Of a stretch of DNA of 10,546 nucleotides, positions 1-5,763 are shown in pieces. Location: positions 1 to 10,546 of the forward strand of contig JARKQP010000834.1 of NCBI GenBank assembly GCA_029974875.1, in the 5' to 3' direction. Within the stretch, counting starts at the first letter, position 1, and the number at the start of each line of letters is the position of its first letter. The notes beneath the pieces are model-generated. The model did not search any database and was not told the origin of the DNA. It saw nothing but the letters and a program-made list of their open reading frames with translations. Source of the stretch: Mobilitalea sp. (lineage in GTDB: Bacteria; Bacillota_A; Clostridia; Lachnospirales; Lachnospiraceae). Both the position numbers and the translations under genes were made by a program.

Positions 1-292
1 CAAAGGCATTATATTCATCCCTTTGAAGCTGATTCTTTAAGATATCAATACAGATTAAATCCACTACTTTCTCAATGGCCGTATTAAACAGCTCTGCGGA
101 TATTACAATTCCGATTGTTATTATGAGTAGGATGACCTCTGCTTTTGGCACAGATAAAAGGTATGAGGCAGCTAGTACGGCAATCCCTATGATAAAATCA
201 ATCTTTACGTTTTTCTCAGTTTTTAAAGCACAACGGATCCCATTGAGGGCATGCCTGGCGCCAATGATATCATACTTGCTTTTTTCTCCCAT
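1..292 (-). CDS. dgkA: Diacylglycerol kinase / undecaprenol kinase family protein (partial, 3' end outside window)
   Basis: Reading the minus strand from the ATG at 292 gives 97 residues with no stop before the window edge. The protein begins with a short cytoplasmic segment containing ARHALNGIRCALKTEKN (residues 12-28). Two hydrophobic segments follow (about 33-48 and 52-66), then the family signature E67-LF-N70-T-A72-I73-E74 with D78. In this family those residues form the kinase active site at the membrane. Gram-positive members mostly phosphorylate undecaprenol to the wall-synthesis lipid carrier. GGAGGT at 301-306 lies 8 nt before the ATG, and an in-frame stop lies just upstream, which fixes the start. 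After VVDL the sequence runs ICIDILKNQLQRDEYNAF, longer than the usual short acidic link before the third membrane helix. The third helix is off the left edge. Family is confident; lipid specificity is inferred. Confidence 0.9.
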   Translation of the reverse strand, partial: MGEKSKYDIIGARHALNGIRCALKTEKNVKIDFIIGIAVLAASYLLSVPKAEVILLIITIGIVISAELFNTAIEKVVDLICIDILKNQLQRDEYNAF

Positions 293-316
293 ATTGATTT
301 ACCTCCATATTGATTT
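289..316. repeat. Tandem 12-bp direct repeat (16-bp period) across the dgkA start region
   Basis: CCATATTGATTT occurs at 289-300 and again at 305-316, with ACCT between. On the minus strand the ribosome binding site and the bases before the ATG lie within this short duplication. It creates a second ATG at 308, but that frame stops after about a dozen codons, so only the ATG at 292 opens dgkA. Confidence 0.7.
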
Positions 317-412
317 GCTTTGATACGTGATCCTGTCTGCTGTAGCAAGCCAATCATAGTGAGCTTTTCCTTGATCGGGTATAAATCTTTTTCACGTTTT
401 GTTTTTAAGTTC

Positions 413-441
413 AATGTAACACAAATATTGGAATTCATCAA
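413..441 (-). promoter_or_regulatory. Candidate sigma-A promoter for dgkA
   Basis: On the minus strand TTGATG (441-436) is followed by a 17-nt spacer and TACATT (418-413). Each hexamer matches four of six consensus bases. It lies between the terminator of the small upstream gene and dgkA, leaving a leader of roughly 115 nt. Support is moderate to weak. Confidence 0.3.
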
Positions 442-478
442 TCTATATATGGCAGGGACAATAAAGATGAATAGTCAG

Positions 479-516
479 AAAAAAGGAATGATCACCGAGG
501 CGTTCATCCCTTTTTT
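479..516 (-). terminator. Rho-independent terminator of the 53-residue gene
   Basis: On the minus strand an A-rich arm plus GGGATGA pairs with TCATTCC (one G-U pair) and the hairpin ends in six Ts at 484-479. It starts 8 nt after the stop codon of the small gene. The plus strand also shows a hairpin plus T-run, but with an A/C mismatch, so the minus direction fits better. Confidence 0.8.
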
Positions 517-524
517 GTTTATTC

Positions 525-686
525 CTATGAATCTGAACGGTTCGCATAAGAATCATATTCATTATGAAGCTTGTCCTTATTTAGCTTGTCTTTCTCAGAA
601 CCAGGGGCAGTTATATCAATTCCGGCTTTGTTTAAATGTTCCTTTTCTTTTTCTTTTCTATATTTTTGGTTGGATTGTTTGCTCAT
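525..686 (-). CDS. Small hydrophilic protein of unknown function, 53 residues
   Basis: The ATG at 686 is preceded by AAAGGGAGTG about 8 nt upstream. A longer reading from 746 has no ribosome binding site, so 686 is preferred. The product is 53 residues, very rich in Lys, Glu, Asn, Asp and Ser, with no cysteine, no hydrophobic core and no membrane segment; it is probably disordered. It opens MSKQSNQKYRKEKEKEHLNK, has a short central AGIDITAPGS patch and ends YDSYANRSDS. A dedicated terminator directly follows the stop, which supports a real single-gene unit. I do not recognise the family. Size and composition resemble small spore or stress proteins of spore formers, and the upstream bases fit a forespore promoter, but it does not match the SASP, Tlp or CPC_1213 sequences as I remember them. 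Function is unknown. Confidence 0.7.
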   Translation of the reverse strand: MSKQSNQKYRKEKEKEHLNKAGIDITAPGSEKDKLNKDKLHNEYDSYANRSDS

Positions 687-715
687 AGCTTCACTCCCTT
701 TGTTTGTTATGAATT

Positions 716-744
716 TAGTGTGTGTGAATTCAATGTATTTATAC
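716..744 (-). promoter_or_regulatory. Possible forespore (sigma-F/G-like) promoter of the 53-residue gene
   Basis: On the minus strand GTATA (744-740), 17 nt, then CACACTA (722-716) matches the Bacillus sigma-G type pattern GHATR-N17/18-CATWHTA except for one -10 base. No good sigma-A promoter is visible in this 211-bp divergent gap on this strand. This is pattern-matching only. Confidence 0.3.
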
Positions 745-830
745 AAATATGGGTAAACTGGTTTATTTGGAATAGAAGATTAGCTCTATTGATTTAAATG
801 TACATAAAAACCAAAAAGTATCAAAAAATA

Positions 831-858
831 TTGTATTTTCTTCCATACCTGCTATAAT
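831..858 (+). promoter_or_regulatory. Sigma-A promoter of the first chemoreceptor gene
   Basis: TTGTAT (831-836), a 16-nt spacer and a perfect TATAAT (853-858) lie 39 nt before the start codon. AGGAGG at 885-890 lies 7 nt before the ATG. This is the best promoter in the gap and fits housekeeping expression. Confidence 0.7.
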
Positions 859-897
859 AGCCTTGAATATGCGCCGATTTTTTGAGGAGGATAACGA

Positions 898-2427
898 ATG
901 AACGACAAAGGAATATTATTAAGAAATGAGCAGGAAGCGAATAGGTTTGCAGCGATAATAACTATGATAACTATTTCGTTTATTGCATTGGTTTATATTT
1001 TAAATGTGGTGGGTATTTTTGTTGTACCGATGGCAGCCATGACAATTGCAATGGCTGTTGCAGCCGTAATGATGCTGCTCCCCTCATTCCTGGTTCTGGT
1101 ATTAAAGAGAACCGGACGCTGGGTAAAGTATATTATCGTAACGGTCTGTGTGCTTATGATTGCGAATATGTCCTTGCTGCTGGGTCATAACGTTGTTCTT
1201 CTCTTTGTATATCCCGTCGCCATAGCCAGCCTGTATTTTTCAAGACAATTAAGCTGGTATGCATTGATTACTTCCGAGATAGCCTTCGCCCTCAGCCAGC
1301 TTGGCTCCCTTTACGCAGGAGGAGTAGTTGACCGCAATGCGCAGGAACCCTACAACATGGTGGTCTATTCTATCATCCCACGTGGTATCGAGCTGGTTGC
1401 TGTGTCCGTGATTTTTATCACCCTGGCAAAGAGGACAAAGGGCTTATTACAGAATGCGGTGGGGGCAGAAGAACAGAAGAGCACCCTGGAACACATTATG
1501 GCATTAACGGATAAATCCTATGAGGTGTCAAGCACCCTGGCAGATTCCGTGAAAGCGCTCTCTGAGATCACGGACCATGCAATCAGGTCCAATGAAGAAA
1601 TTACAAAAAAGACCGGTAATATTGTGGACGGTTCGCAGAAAACCATCCAATATGTTGACCATGCAAGCTCAGTAGTATCGGAGGTTGCCACCAACCTGCA
1701 TACGATAGCGGATGACAACAGGGAAATCCTGAAGCTGTCACAGGAGGCCAAGACACTTACGGACCATAATGCCGTTAATATGAAGGACGCTGCCCAGGGG
1801 ATGCAGCAGATTGACCAGGCGACCAGGGGAAGCCGCGAGATTATCCTCAGGCTGGGTGAGAAGTCCAGTGAAATTGCAAACATTGCTGAGATTATCGGAG
1901 GAATCGCAACCAGGACAAACCTGTTGTCCCTCAATGCATCCATAGAATCAGCCCGGGCAGGGGAGCAGGGAAAGGGTTTTGCAGTAGTTGCCTCAGAAAT
2001 CAGGGCACTTGCGGAACAGTCCCAGCATGCGGCCGGCAATATCGCCGGACTGATCCAGAATGTCCTGGAGGATACGCAGAAAGCAGTTGATTCCATGGAC
2101 CATAATGCGAAGATTGTGGAAGAGGGTCTGACCTTAATCAGCAAAGCAGATAGATCCTCCGAAGAAATTACATATTCCATCGAAAAAGTAAATTCCCTGG
2201 CCCTGAATACGGCGCACCTGTCTGACACAGTAGCTGACAACGGCGGGAAGATTAATTCGGCTGTGGAGGGTATCAGCAAGCTGACGGTAGAAAGCATGGA
2301 TGAATTGAAAATGATTCTCGCAGCTTCCGAGGAGCAGTTAAAGTCAGTAAATGATGTAGCTGTTTCGGTGGATTCGATCAGCGCTACCTCCGAAGAGCTG
2401 CTTCAGGTGGTAAACCAGACAAAGTAG
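898..2427 (+). CDS. Methyl-accepting chemotaxis protein with multi-pass membrane sensor, no HAMP
   Basis: A 509-residue chemoreceptor. The N-terminal 180 residues are almost entirely hydrophobic and give about six membrane segments (roughly 17-40, 43-69, 77-97, 98-114, 120-140, 155-178), with no extracellular domain larger than a loop. This is unlike the two-TM plus ligand-domain layout of classical receptors. No HAMP is visible; a coiled coil starts near residue 190. The signalling hairpin tip is clear at about 335-365 ([20 protein letters not shown], then FAVVASEI). It differs from the usual [13 protein letters not shown] by R339 for Gln and by Ser replacements, so binding to CheA/CheW is likely but the tip is a variant. 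No C-terminal CheR/CheB tether pentapeptide is present. The likely role is relaying a membrane-borne or intracellular cue to a chemotaxis array; the ligand is unknown. It stands alone, with its own promoter and terminator. Two counted 60-bp samples are 50-60% GC, higher than the second receptor gene here. Confidence 0.93.
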   Translation: MNDKGILLRNEQEANRFAAIITMITISFIALVYILNVVGIFVVPMAAMTIAMAVAAVMMLLPSFLVLVLKRTGRWVKYIIVTVCVLMIANMSLLLGHNVVLLFVYPVAIASLYFSRQLSWYALITSEIAFALSQLGSLYAGGVVDRNAQEPYNMVVYSIIPRGIELVAVSVIFITLAKRTKGLLQNAVGAEEQKSTLEHIMALTDKSYEVSSTLADSVKALSEITDHAIRSNEEITKKTGNIVDGSQKTIQYVDHASSVVSEVATNLHTIADDNREILKLSQEAKTLTDHNAVNMKDAAQGMQQIDQATRGSREIILRLGEKSSEIANIAEIIGGIATRTNLLSLNASIESARAGEQGKGFAVVASEIRALAEQSQHAAGNIAGLIQNVLEDTQKAVDSMDHNAKIVEEGLTLISKADRSSEEITYSIEKVNSLALNTAHLSDTVADNGGKINSAVEGISKLTVESMDELKMILAASEEQLKSVNDVAVSVDSISATSEELLQVVNQTK

Positions 2428-2444
2428 ATCAAGGCTTTAATAGC

Positions 2445-2484
2445 AAAAACGGAATGAATGCCCCACAGCATCATTCCGTTTTTT
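2445..2484. terminator. Bidirectional terminator between chemoreceptor and flavoprotein genes
   Basis: AAAAACGGAATGAATG pairs with CATCATTCCGTTTTTT around an 8-nt loop, with one bulged base. Both strands end in a T-run, so it can stop the plus-strand receptor transcript and the minus-strand flavoprotein transcript, whose stop codon is 12 nt away. Confidence 0.9.
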
Positions 2485-2496
2485 AGAAGGCATCTC

Positions 2497-3171
2497 CTAA
2501 ATCCAGCCCTGGACTTTCCAGTATTCCATGTCAAGCGGGTTGTAATCCATCCCTTTATGCATCTGCTTCATAATAAAAAACATAAATCTTGCCTTGATCC
2601 CCGGTTTCACATGTCCTAATTTTTTTTGGACTGCCTTTGCCAACCGGGCTGTTCTTTGTTCTGCCTTTGCTTTATTTTTTTCACTTACCTGGTTCCAGCT
2701 CATGGCGGCAACGGTTGCCGGGAGCTGATAGGTCTTCCCGACGGACCACCAGAACATCTGTGACGCGATCATTTTTGTGGTTTTCCTGGCACCTGCTCCG
2801 GCTGTAGTTGATATGGCAACCCCTATTTTCCCTTTCATGGAAGGATGGGGGCGGTGTGAGATATAGCGGTACCCCATATGGTCGAAGAAGGTCTTTAACT
2901 GGCCTGACATGCTCAGCACATAAGTAGGGGAATCAATAATAATTACATCCGATTCCTCAATGGCAGCTATCATTGTTCCTATTTGGCTGCGGTGGGGGCA
3001 GGTATCCTCACCCTTCATAATACATTGATAGCAGCCTACGCAGGCATCAATGCTATTTACGTAAAATTCTGAAATATTTTCTTTGGCACAATTTAATTGA
3101 TCCAACAGCATATGGGTGATATGGTAGGTGTTTCCTTTATGTGATTGTCCATGGATAACTGCTATTTTCAT
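2497..3171 (-). CDS. Flavodoxin-like NAD(P)H/FMN oxidoreductase with iron-sulfur-flavoprotein cysteine motif
   Basis: A 224-residue protein of the NADPH-dependent FMN reductase / iron-sulfur flavoprotein group. It begins with a flavodoxin strand and phosphate loop (MKIAVIHGQSHKGNTY). C44-x2-C47-x2-C50-x7-C58 fits the compact CX2CX2CX4-7C motif that binds a 4Fe-4S cluster in archaeal and clostridial Isf proteins. S81-P-T-Y and the following SMSGQLKTFFDH contribute the FMN isoalloxazine loop, and TTAGAGARKT (122-131) the third FMN loop. The basic C-terminal 60 residues carry a hydrophobic patch (ARFMFFIMKQM) near 194-204 and are not diagnostic. The start overlaps the tetR stop as ATGA, with GGAGGT at 3181-3186, so the two are translationally coupled. 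Expected role is electron transfer or reduction of an oxidant or xenobiotic when TetR is released. The substrate is unknown. Cluster binding is inferred from the motif. Confidence 0.88.
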   Translation of the reverse strand: MKIAVIHGQSHKGNTYHITHMLLDQLNCAKENISEFYVNSIDACVGCYQCIMKGEDTCPHRSQIGTMIAAIEESDVIIIDSPTYVLSMSGQLKTFFDHMGYRYISHRPHPSMKGKIGVAISTTAGAGARKTTKMIASQMFWWSVGKTYQLPATVAAMSWNQVSEKNKAKAEQRTARLAKAVQKKLGHVKPGIKARFMFFIMKQMHKGMDYNPLDMEYWKVQGWI

Positions 3172-3776
3172 AGGCCGTATACCTCCGCAAATTGGGTAAC
3201 CAATAGCTCTATCTGTCTTAATGCCTCTTCCAGCGTTACATTTTTATAATCATATTCCTGCAATAGAATGAGGATTGGGGTATAAAAATGGTATGCCATA
3301 ATAGAGGGATCCTTTTCCGGGGAATATAATTCCTTGGAAGCCTTTGTTTTCTGGAGTGCTTCAAATATCCCGGTCTGATATTGGATAGGCATCGTAATAA
3401 AATATTTTGTGTACAATTGTCCGGTCTCCGGCCTGCCGAAGGAGCTTATCATAAATAATTTCCTGCATTTTGATAGAAAAGGGTCACTTGCATATAGCCG
3501 GAAGGTATGCTGGATCATCCCAACCAGCATTCCGGGAGAAATGTCCATATATTGGCTGTTCTCAAGCAATTCCGGATGAAAAATGCTGTCCGTTTTTTCT
3601 TCAAAGCTTTGTACAATTGTGTGGAATATGTCCTCTTTTCCGGAATAATGCTTATAAATGGAGGCTGCTTTAATCCCAACCGCCCCGGCGATATCCGACA
3701 TAGATACGCCATCATAGCCCCTTACGGAAAATAAGGACAGAGCCTCATTTAAAATTCGTTCCTTTGTATCGCGCAT
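3168..3776 (-). CDS. TetR family transcriptional repressor
   Basis: A 202-residue TetR/AcrR-type regulator. The N-terminal helix-turn-helix is plain: TKERILNEALSLFSVRGYDG (4-23), then SMSDIAGAVG and KAASIYKHYSGKEDIF (36-51), the canonical recognition helix and following YxHFxxKexL-like segment. Residues 60-202 are the helical ligand and dimer domain with no recognisable ligand signature. The ATG at 3776 follows AAAGGATG by about 7 nt. It is first in a two-gene unit with the flavoprotein and ends in the ATGA overlap. Its own promoter carries two near-identical palindromes, so repression of itself and the flavoprotein is the expected logic. The inducer is unknown, plausibly a small hydrophobic or redox-active compound given the partner enzyme and the DMT transporter upstream. 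Confidence 0.93.
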   Translation of the reverse strand: MRDTKERILNEALSLFSVRGYDGVSMSDIAGAVGIKAASIYKHYSGKEDIFHTIVQSFEEKTDSIFHPELLENSQYMDISPGMLVGMIQHTFRLYASDPFLSKCRKLFMISSFGRPETGQLYTKYFITMPIQYQTGIFEALQKTKASKELYSPEKDPSIMAYHFYTPILILLQEYDYKNVTLEEALRQIELLVTQFAEVYGL

Positions 3777-3801
3777 TTTTATAACATCCTTTATTTAATT
3801 T

Positions 3802-3819
3802 GGCTAATGTTTGTTAGCT
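3802..3819 (-). promoter_or_regulatory. TetR operator O1 (over the transcription start)
   Basis: The minus strand reads AGCTAACAAACATTAGCC. Its GCTAA and TTAGC arms are complementary and it matches O2 in 15 of 18 bases. It lies just downstream of the -10 box, where a bound repressor would cover the start point. Confidence 0.8.
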
Positions 3820-3821
3820 TT

Positions 3822-3850
3822 ATTTTAGCTAATGATCGTTAGCTTGTCAA
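3822..3850 (-). promoter_or_regulatory. Sigma-A promoter of the tetR-flavoprotein unit
   Basis: On the minus strand a perfect TTGACA (3850-3845), a 17-nt spacer and TAAAAT (3827-3822). The whole spacer is operator O2, so repressor and RNA polymerase binding should be mutually exclusive. The -35 box begins only about 11 nt after the stop of the upstream transporter gene. Confidence 0.88.
3827..3844 (-). promoter_or_regulatory. TetR operator O2 (in the -35/-10 spacer)
   Basis: The minus strand reads AGCTAACGATCATTAGCT, an 18-bp palindrome with one mismatched pair, filling the space between the -35 and -10 boxes. Its centre is 25 bp from the centre of O1. Confidence 0.85.
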
Positions 3851-3861
3851 TGCTTTTATTT

Positions 3862-4287
3862 TCATTCTTTAAGATAAATGATTGCCCCGATAAGAAATAC
3901 AATAAGGCCGGCGGCTTTCCTTGTGCTGATCTCCACGTTGTTTGCAATGGCATCGATCACCAGACCGCTTAACAGCTGCCCCGAGAGGATTAGGATAATC
4001 GTACTGGAAATCCCAAGCTCCGGGATGGCTTTGGCGGATAGATAGATAATGGATGCACCAAACAGGCCGCCAATCAGCCAAATGGGCTTGACGGTGGTGA
4101 CCCGGCTATAATAGCTCAGCTTGCCGCTGATTAAATTGATGAGCAGGATAAAGGTCATACCTACAAACAGGCTATGAAGGGTAGCCATGCTTGGGGTGAT
4201 ATATTTACTAAGCTGTGAATTAATACTGGATTCGATGGTAGTAAAGATGCCAGCCATAACTGCCAAAAGCATATAGAATAGGTTCAT
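3862..4287 (-). CDS. DMT superfamily transporter of the YdcZ (DUF606) type
   Basis: A 141-residue membrane protein with about five hydrophobic segments (roughly 3-19, 34-54, 68-85, 91-112, 124-139). The family pattern is visible: NSQLSKYITP (23-32) after the first helix, IWLIGGLFGA at 69-78, and SGQLLSGLVID (102-112), all typical of YdcZ-type small DMT transporters. Those normally pair two five-TM units; only one gene is present here, so it may homodimerise. The start is set at 4287 because GGAGGT (4292-4297) precedes it; an ATG at 4299 in the same frame lacks a ribosome binding site. No terminator separates it from tetR, so read-through into the tetR-flavoprotein unit is possible. Substrate unknown; export of a small metabolite or drug is an inference from neighbours. 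Confidence 0.88.
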   Translation of the reverse strand: MNLFYMLLAVMAGIFTTIESSINSQLSKYITPSMATLHSLFVGMTFILLINLISGKLSYYSRVTTVKPIWLIGGLFGASIIYLSAKAIPELGISSTIILILSGQLLSGLVIDAIANNVEISTRKAAGLIVFLIGAIIYLKE

Positions 4288-4321
4288 ATCAACCTCCATA
4301 GGGTCTTTGTCTATAATTATG

Positions 4322-4349
4322 ATTATGTGAGCTAATATATACAGGGCAA
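4322..4349 (-). promoter_or_regulatory. Candidate sigma-A promoter of the DMT transporter gene
   Basis: On the minus strand TTGCCC (4349-4344), a 16-nt spacer and CATAAT (4327-4322), which is five of six for the -10. It lies about 35 nt before the start codon. Confidence 0.45.
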
Positions 4350-4368
4350 GTATAAGGATCTTTTAATC

Positions 4369-4455
4369 TGAAGGGACATAAAGTTTTCTGATTTCCGGAG
4401 GGTCATAAAATTTTTTGGTTTCTGAAGAGACATAAGATTTTCTGATTTCTGAAGA
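4369..4455. repeat. 27-bp tandem repeat, three full copies plus a partial, upstream of uppP
   Basis: Copies lie at 4369-4395, 4396-4422 and 4423-4449, with a partial fourth from 4450. Copies 1 and 3 agree at 24 of 27 bases; copy 2 agrees with copy 1 at 21. The unit resembles TGAAGGGACATAAA followed by GTTTTCTGATTTC. In-frame stops in the copies make it non-coding. The array ends about 7 bp before the -35 box of uppP. Confidence 0.85.
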
Positions 4456-4461
4456 ATTATA

Positions 4462-4490
4462 TTGAGGTTATTCGTTGAAACATATATAAT
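4462..4490 (+). promoter_or_regulatory. Sigma-A promoter of uppP
   Basis: TTGAGG (4462-4467), a 17-nt spacer and a perfect TATAAT (4485-4490), then a leader of about 40 nt with AAGGAG at 4521-4526 before the ATG at 4538. Confidence 0.7.
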
Positions 4491-4537
4491 AATGGTGCTG
4501 GCAGAATTTACACTATCAAAAAGGAGTAAGCTAAATA

Positions 4538-5377
4538 ATGGAATTGAATATAATTGAAATACTAAAGGTTATCGTTCTCGGTATTGTGGAAGGAATTACC
4601 GAGTGGCTGCCTATCAGCAGTACAGGACATATGTTGCTCATTGATGAGTTCCTGCAGCTTAATATGAGTGATGCATTCAAGGAAATGTTCTTCATTGTCA
4701 TTCAGCTGGGCGCAATTTTGGCGGTAGTGGTATTGTTTTGGAATAAAATGTTTCCCTTTGAATTAAAAGACAGGACGAAACCCATAATCAAAAAAGATAT
4801 ATTTTCTATTTGGTTTAAGGTTGTGGTTGCATGTATCCCTGGTGCTGTTATAACTCTTCTTTTTGATGATTATATTGAAGCACACCTGCATTCCCCCATT
4901 GTCATTGCAGCGGCCTTGATCTTTTACGGTATCGCATTTATCGTGGTTGAAAGCTGGAATAAAAGAAGAAGGGTGCATGTCAGGAAATTATCTGATATTA
5001 CCTATACGACGGCACTGATGATCGGTTTGTTCCAGATATTGTCCATTATACCGGGAACCTCCCGTTCCGGCGCAACGATTATCGGTGCATTGCTGATCGG
5101 CGTGTCCAGGGTTGCCGCTGCAGAGTTCACCTTTTTCCTCGCTGTTCCGGTTATGTTTGGGTTAAGCGCAATCAAGATGGTGAAGTTTGGTTTTGCATTT
5201 ACCGGTGTGGAGGCATTAACACTGGTAATTGGTATGGTAGTGGCGTTTGCCGTATCGGTGGTTGTGATCAAATTCCTGATGAGCTATATCAAAAAGCATG
5301 ATTTTAAAGTATTTGGCTGGTACCGGATTGCACTCGGAATTATTGTGCTGCTGTACTTTGGGATTAGGGCGTTATAG
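4538..5377 (+). CDS. uppP: Undecaprenyl-diphosphatase (bacitracin resistance protein)
   Basis: A 279-residue integral membrane phosphatase of the BacA/UppP family. It hydrolyses undecaprenyl diphosphate to undecaprenyl phosphate, recycling the lipid carrier for peptidoglycan and other wall polymers; extra dosage is known to lower bacitracin susceptibility. Both family motifs are intact: [17 protein letters not shown] (15-31), with E18, E22, S27 and H31, and PGTSRSGAT (172-180), with the essential R176. About eight hydrophobic segments span the chain, in the inverted-repeat arrangement known for the family, and the length is normal. It stands alone on the plus strand with its own promoter; no standard terminator follows, only a 91-bp inverted repeat about 70 bp downstream. 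A kinase of the same lipid pool (dgkA) lies 4.2 kb upstream on the other strand. Confidence 0.97.
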   Translation: MELNIIEILKVIVLGIVEGITEWLPISSTGHMLLIDEFLQLNMSDAFKEMFFIVIQLGAILAVVVLFWNKMFPFELKDRTKPIIKKDIFSIWFKVVVACIPGAVITLLFDDYIEAHLHSPIVIAAALIFYGIAFIVVESWNKRRRVHVRKLSDITYTTALMIGLFQILSIIPGTSRSGATIIGALLIGVSRVAAAEFTFFLAVPVMFGLSAIKMVKFGFAFTGVEALTLVIGMVVAFAVSVVVIKFLMSYIKKHDFKVFGWYRIALGIIVLLYFGIRAL

Positions 5378-5445
5378 AAAGACCAGAATAATTAGACATA
5401 GACCGGGAATAATCAGACACAGGAAATGGGAAATAGAAATATAGA

Positions 5446-5536
5446 GGGTATTGTAAAAATAGGAACGATACTATATATTATGCGGCTTTTGCTGATATCT
5501 GTTATATATGGTGCGCTTCTTCAATTTACAATACCC
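5446..5536. repeat. 91-bp symmetric inverted-repeat element (possible MITE remnant or structured 3' end)
   Basis: GGGTATTGTAAA at 5446-5457 is exactly repeated in inverse at 5525-5536. A second inverted pair, ACTATATATTA (5470-5480) and TTATATATGGT (5502-5512), sits inside at identical spacing, 12 nt in from each arm, leaving a 21-nt centre. The whole is symmetric about base 5491. The pair A5445/T5537 extends the arm to 13 bp. No T-tract follows, so it is a poor terminator, and no clear target-site duplication flanks it. Confidence 0.75.
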
Positions 5537-5628
5537 TTATTCAATGGTTGCAGCCGCTTCCTGTGGGGCTGATTCACCGGGTTGATATATTATTAACGTA
5601 GATTTTCATAGATTTTATATCAGAACCG

Positions 5629-5637
5629 TGATAAAAT
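5629..5637 (+). promoter_or_regulatory. Candidate extended -10 promoter of the second chemoreceptor gene
   Basis: TGATAAAAT at 5629-5637 fits an extended -10 (TGn-TAAAAT) with no good -35. ATTTTAT (5612-5618) and ATAAAAT (5631-5637) form a 7-bp inverted repeat around it. The leader would be about 120 nt. Confidence 0.35.
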
Positions 5638-5763
5638 AAATGCAGAATTTTGTCGAAGATATACCGTGTGAAAGAACTGGGAAGCATTGGGGGTTACTTG
5701 ATGTTTAACAGAAAAAGGTAGGCTGATAAAAATTTATTGAATAAAATAATGGGGGATTTTAGA

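Larger units (their letters stand above)
5378..5763. other. 386-bp gap between uppP and the second chemoreceptor gene
   Basis: No open frame with a ribosome binding site is visible on either strand. The stretch holds the 91-bp inverted repeat (5446-5536), a smaller GCAGCC/GGCTG hairpin near 5550-5572 without a T-tract, and the presumed promoter and leader of the receptor gene. I looked for a cyclic-di-GMP riboswitch, common before clostridial chemoreceptor genes, and see none of its conserved core. Confidence 0.6.

Noticed and set aside
75..323. 82-codon plus-strand open frame at the left edge
   Set aside because: It lies antisense to dgkA, whose family motifs and ribosome binding site are unmistakable.
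223..441. 72-codon minus-strand open frame upstream of and overlapping dgkA
   Set aside because: It starts at TTG/ATG without a ribosome binding site, and its second half is an out-of-frame shadow of the dgkA start.
855..880. Sigma-D (motility) promoter-like TAAT-N14-GCCGATTT before the first chemoreceptor gene
   Set aside because: The start point would fall on the AGGAGG ribosome binding site, leaving almost no leader, and the -35 is imperfect. The TATAAT promoter just upstream is better.
1518..2297. 259-codon minus-strand open frame inside the first chemoreceptor gene
   Set aside because: Serine-rich shadow of the receptor coiled coil, with no ribosome binding site and a clear true gene on the other strand.
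4326..4336. TetR half-site (AGCTAAT) near the DMT transporter promoter
   Set aside because: The matching second half is absent at the right distance, so it is not a full operator.
5550..5572. GCAGCC/GGCTG hairpin as a terminator for uppP
   Set aside because: The stem is short and no T-tract follows.
5632..5662. Sigma-D-like TAAA with GTCGAAGATAT before the second chemoreceptor gene
   Set aside because: The -10 departs from GCCGATAT at several positions, so it is not strong enough to call.
5378..5763. Possible cyclic-di-GMP riboswitch before the second chemoreceptor gene
   Set aside because: Such riboswitches are common before clostridial receptors, but none of the conserved core is seen here.
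5737..5763. Upstream TTG (5737) or ATG (5749) as the start of the second chemoreceptor
   Set aside because: The GGGGGA ribosome binding site is correctly spaced only for the ATG at 5764.
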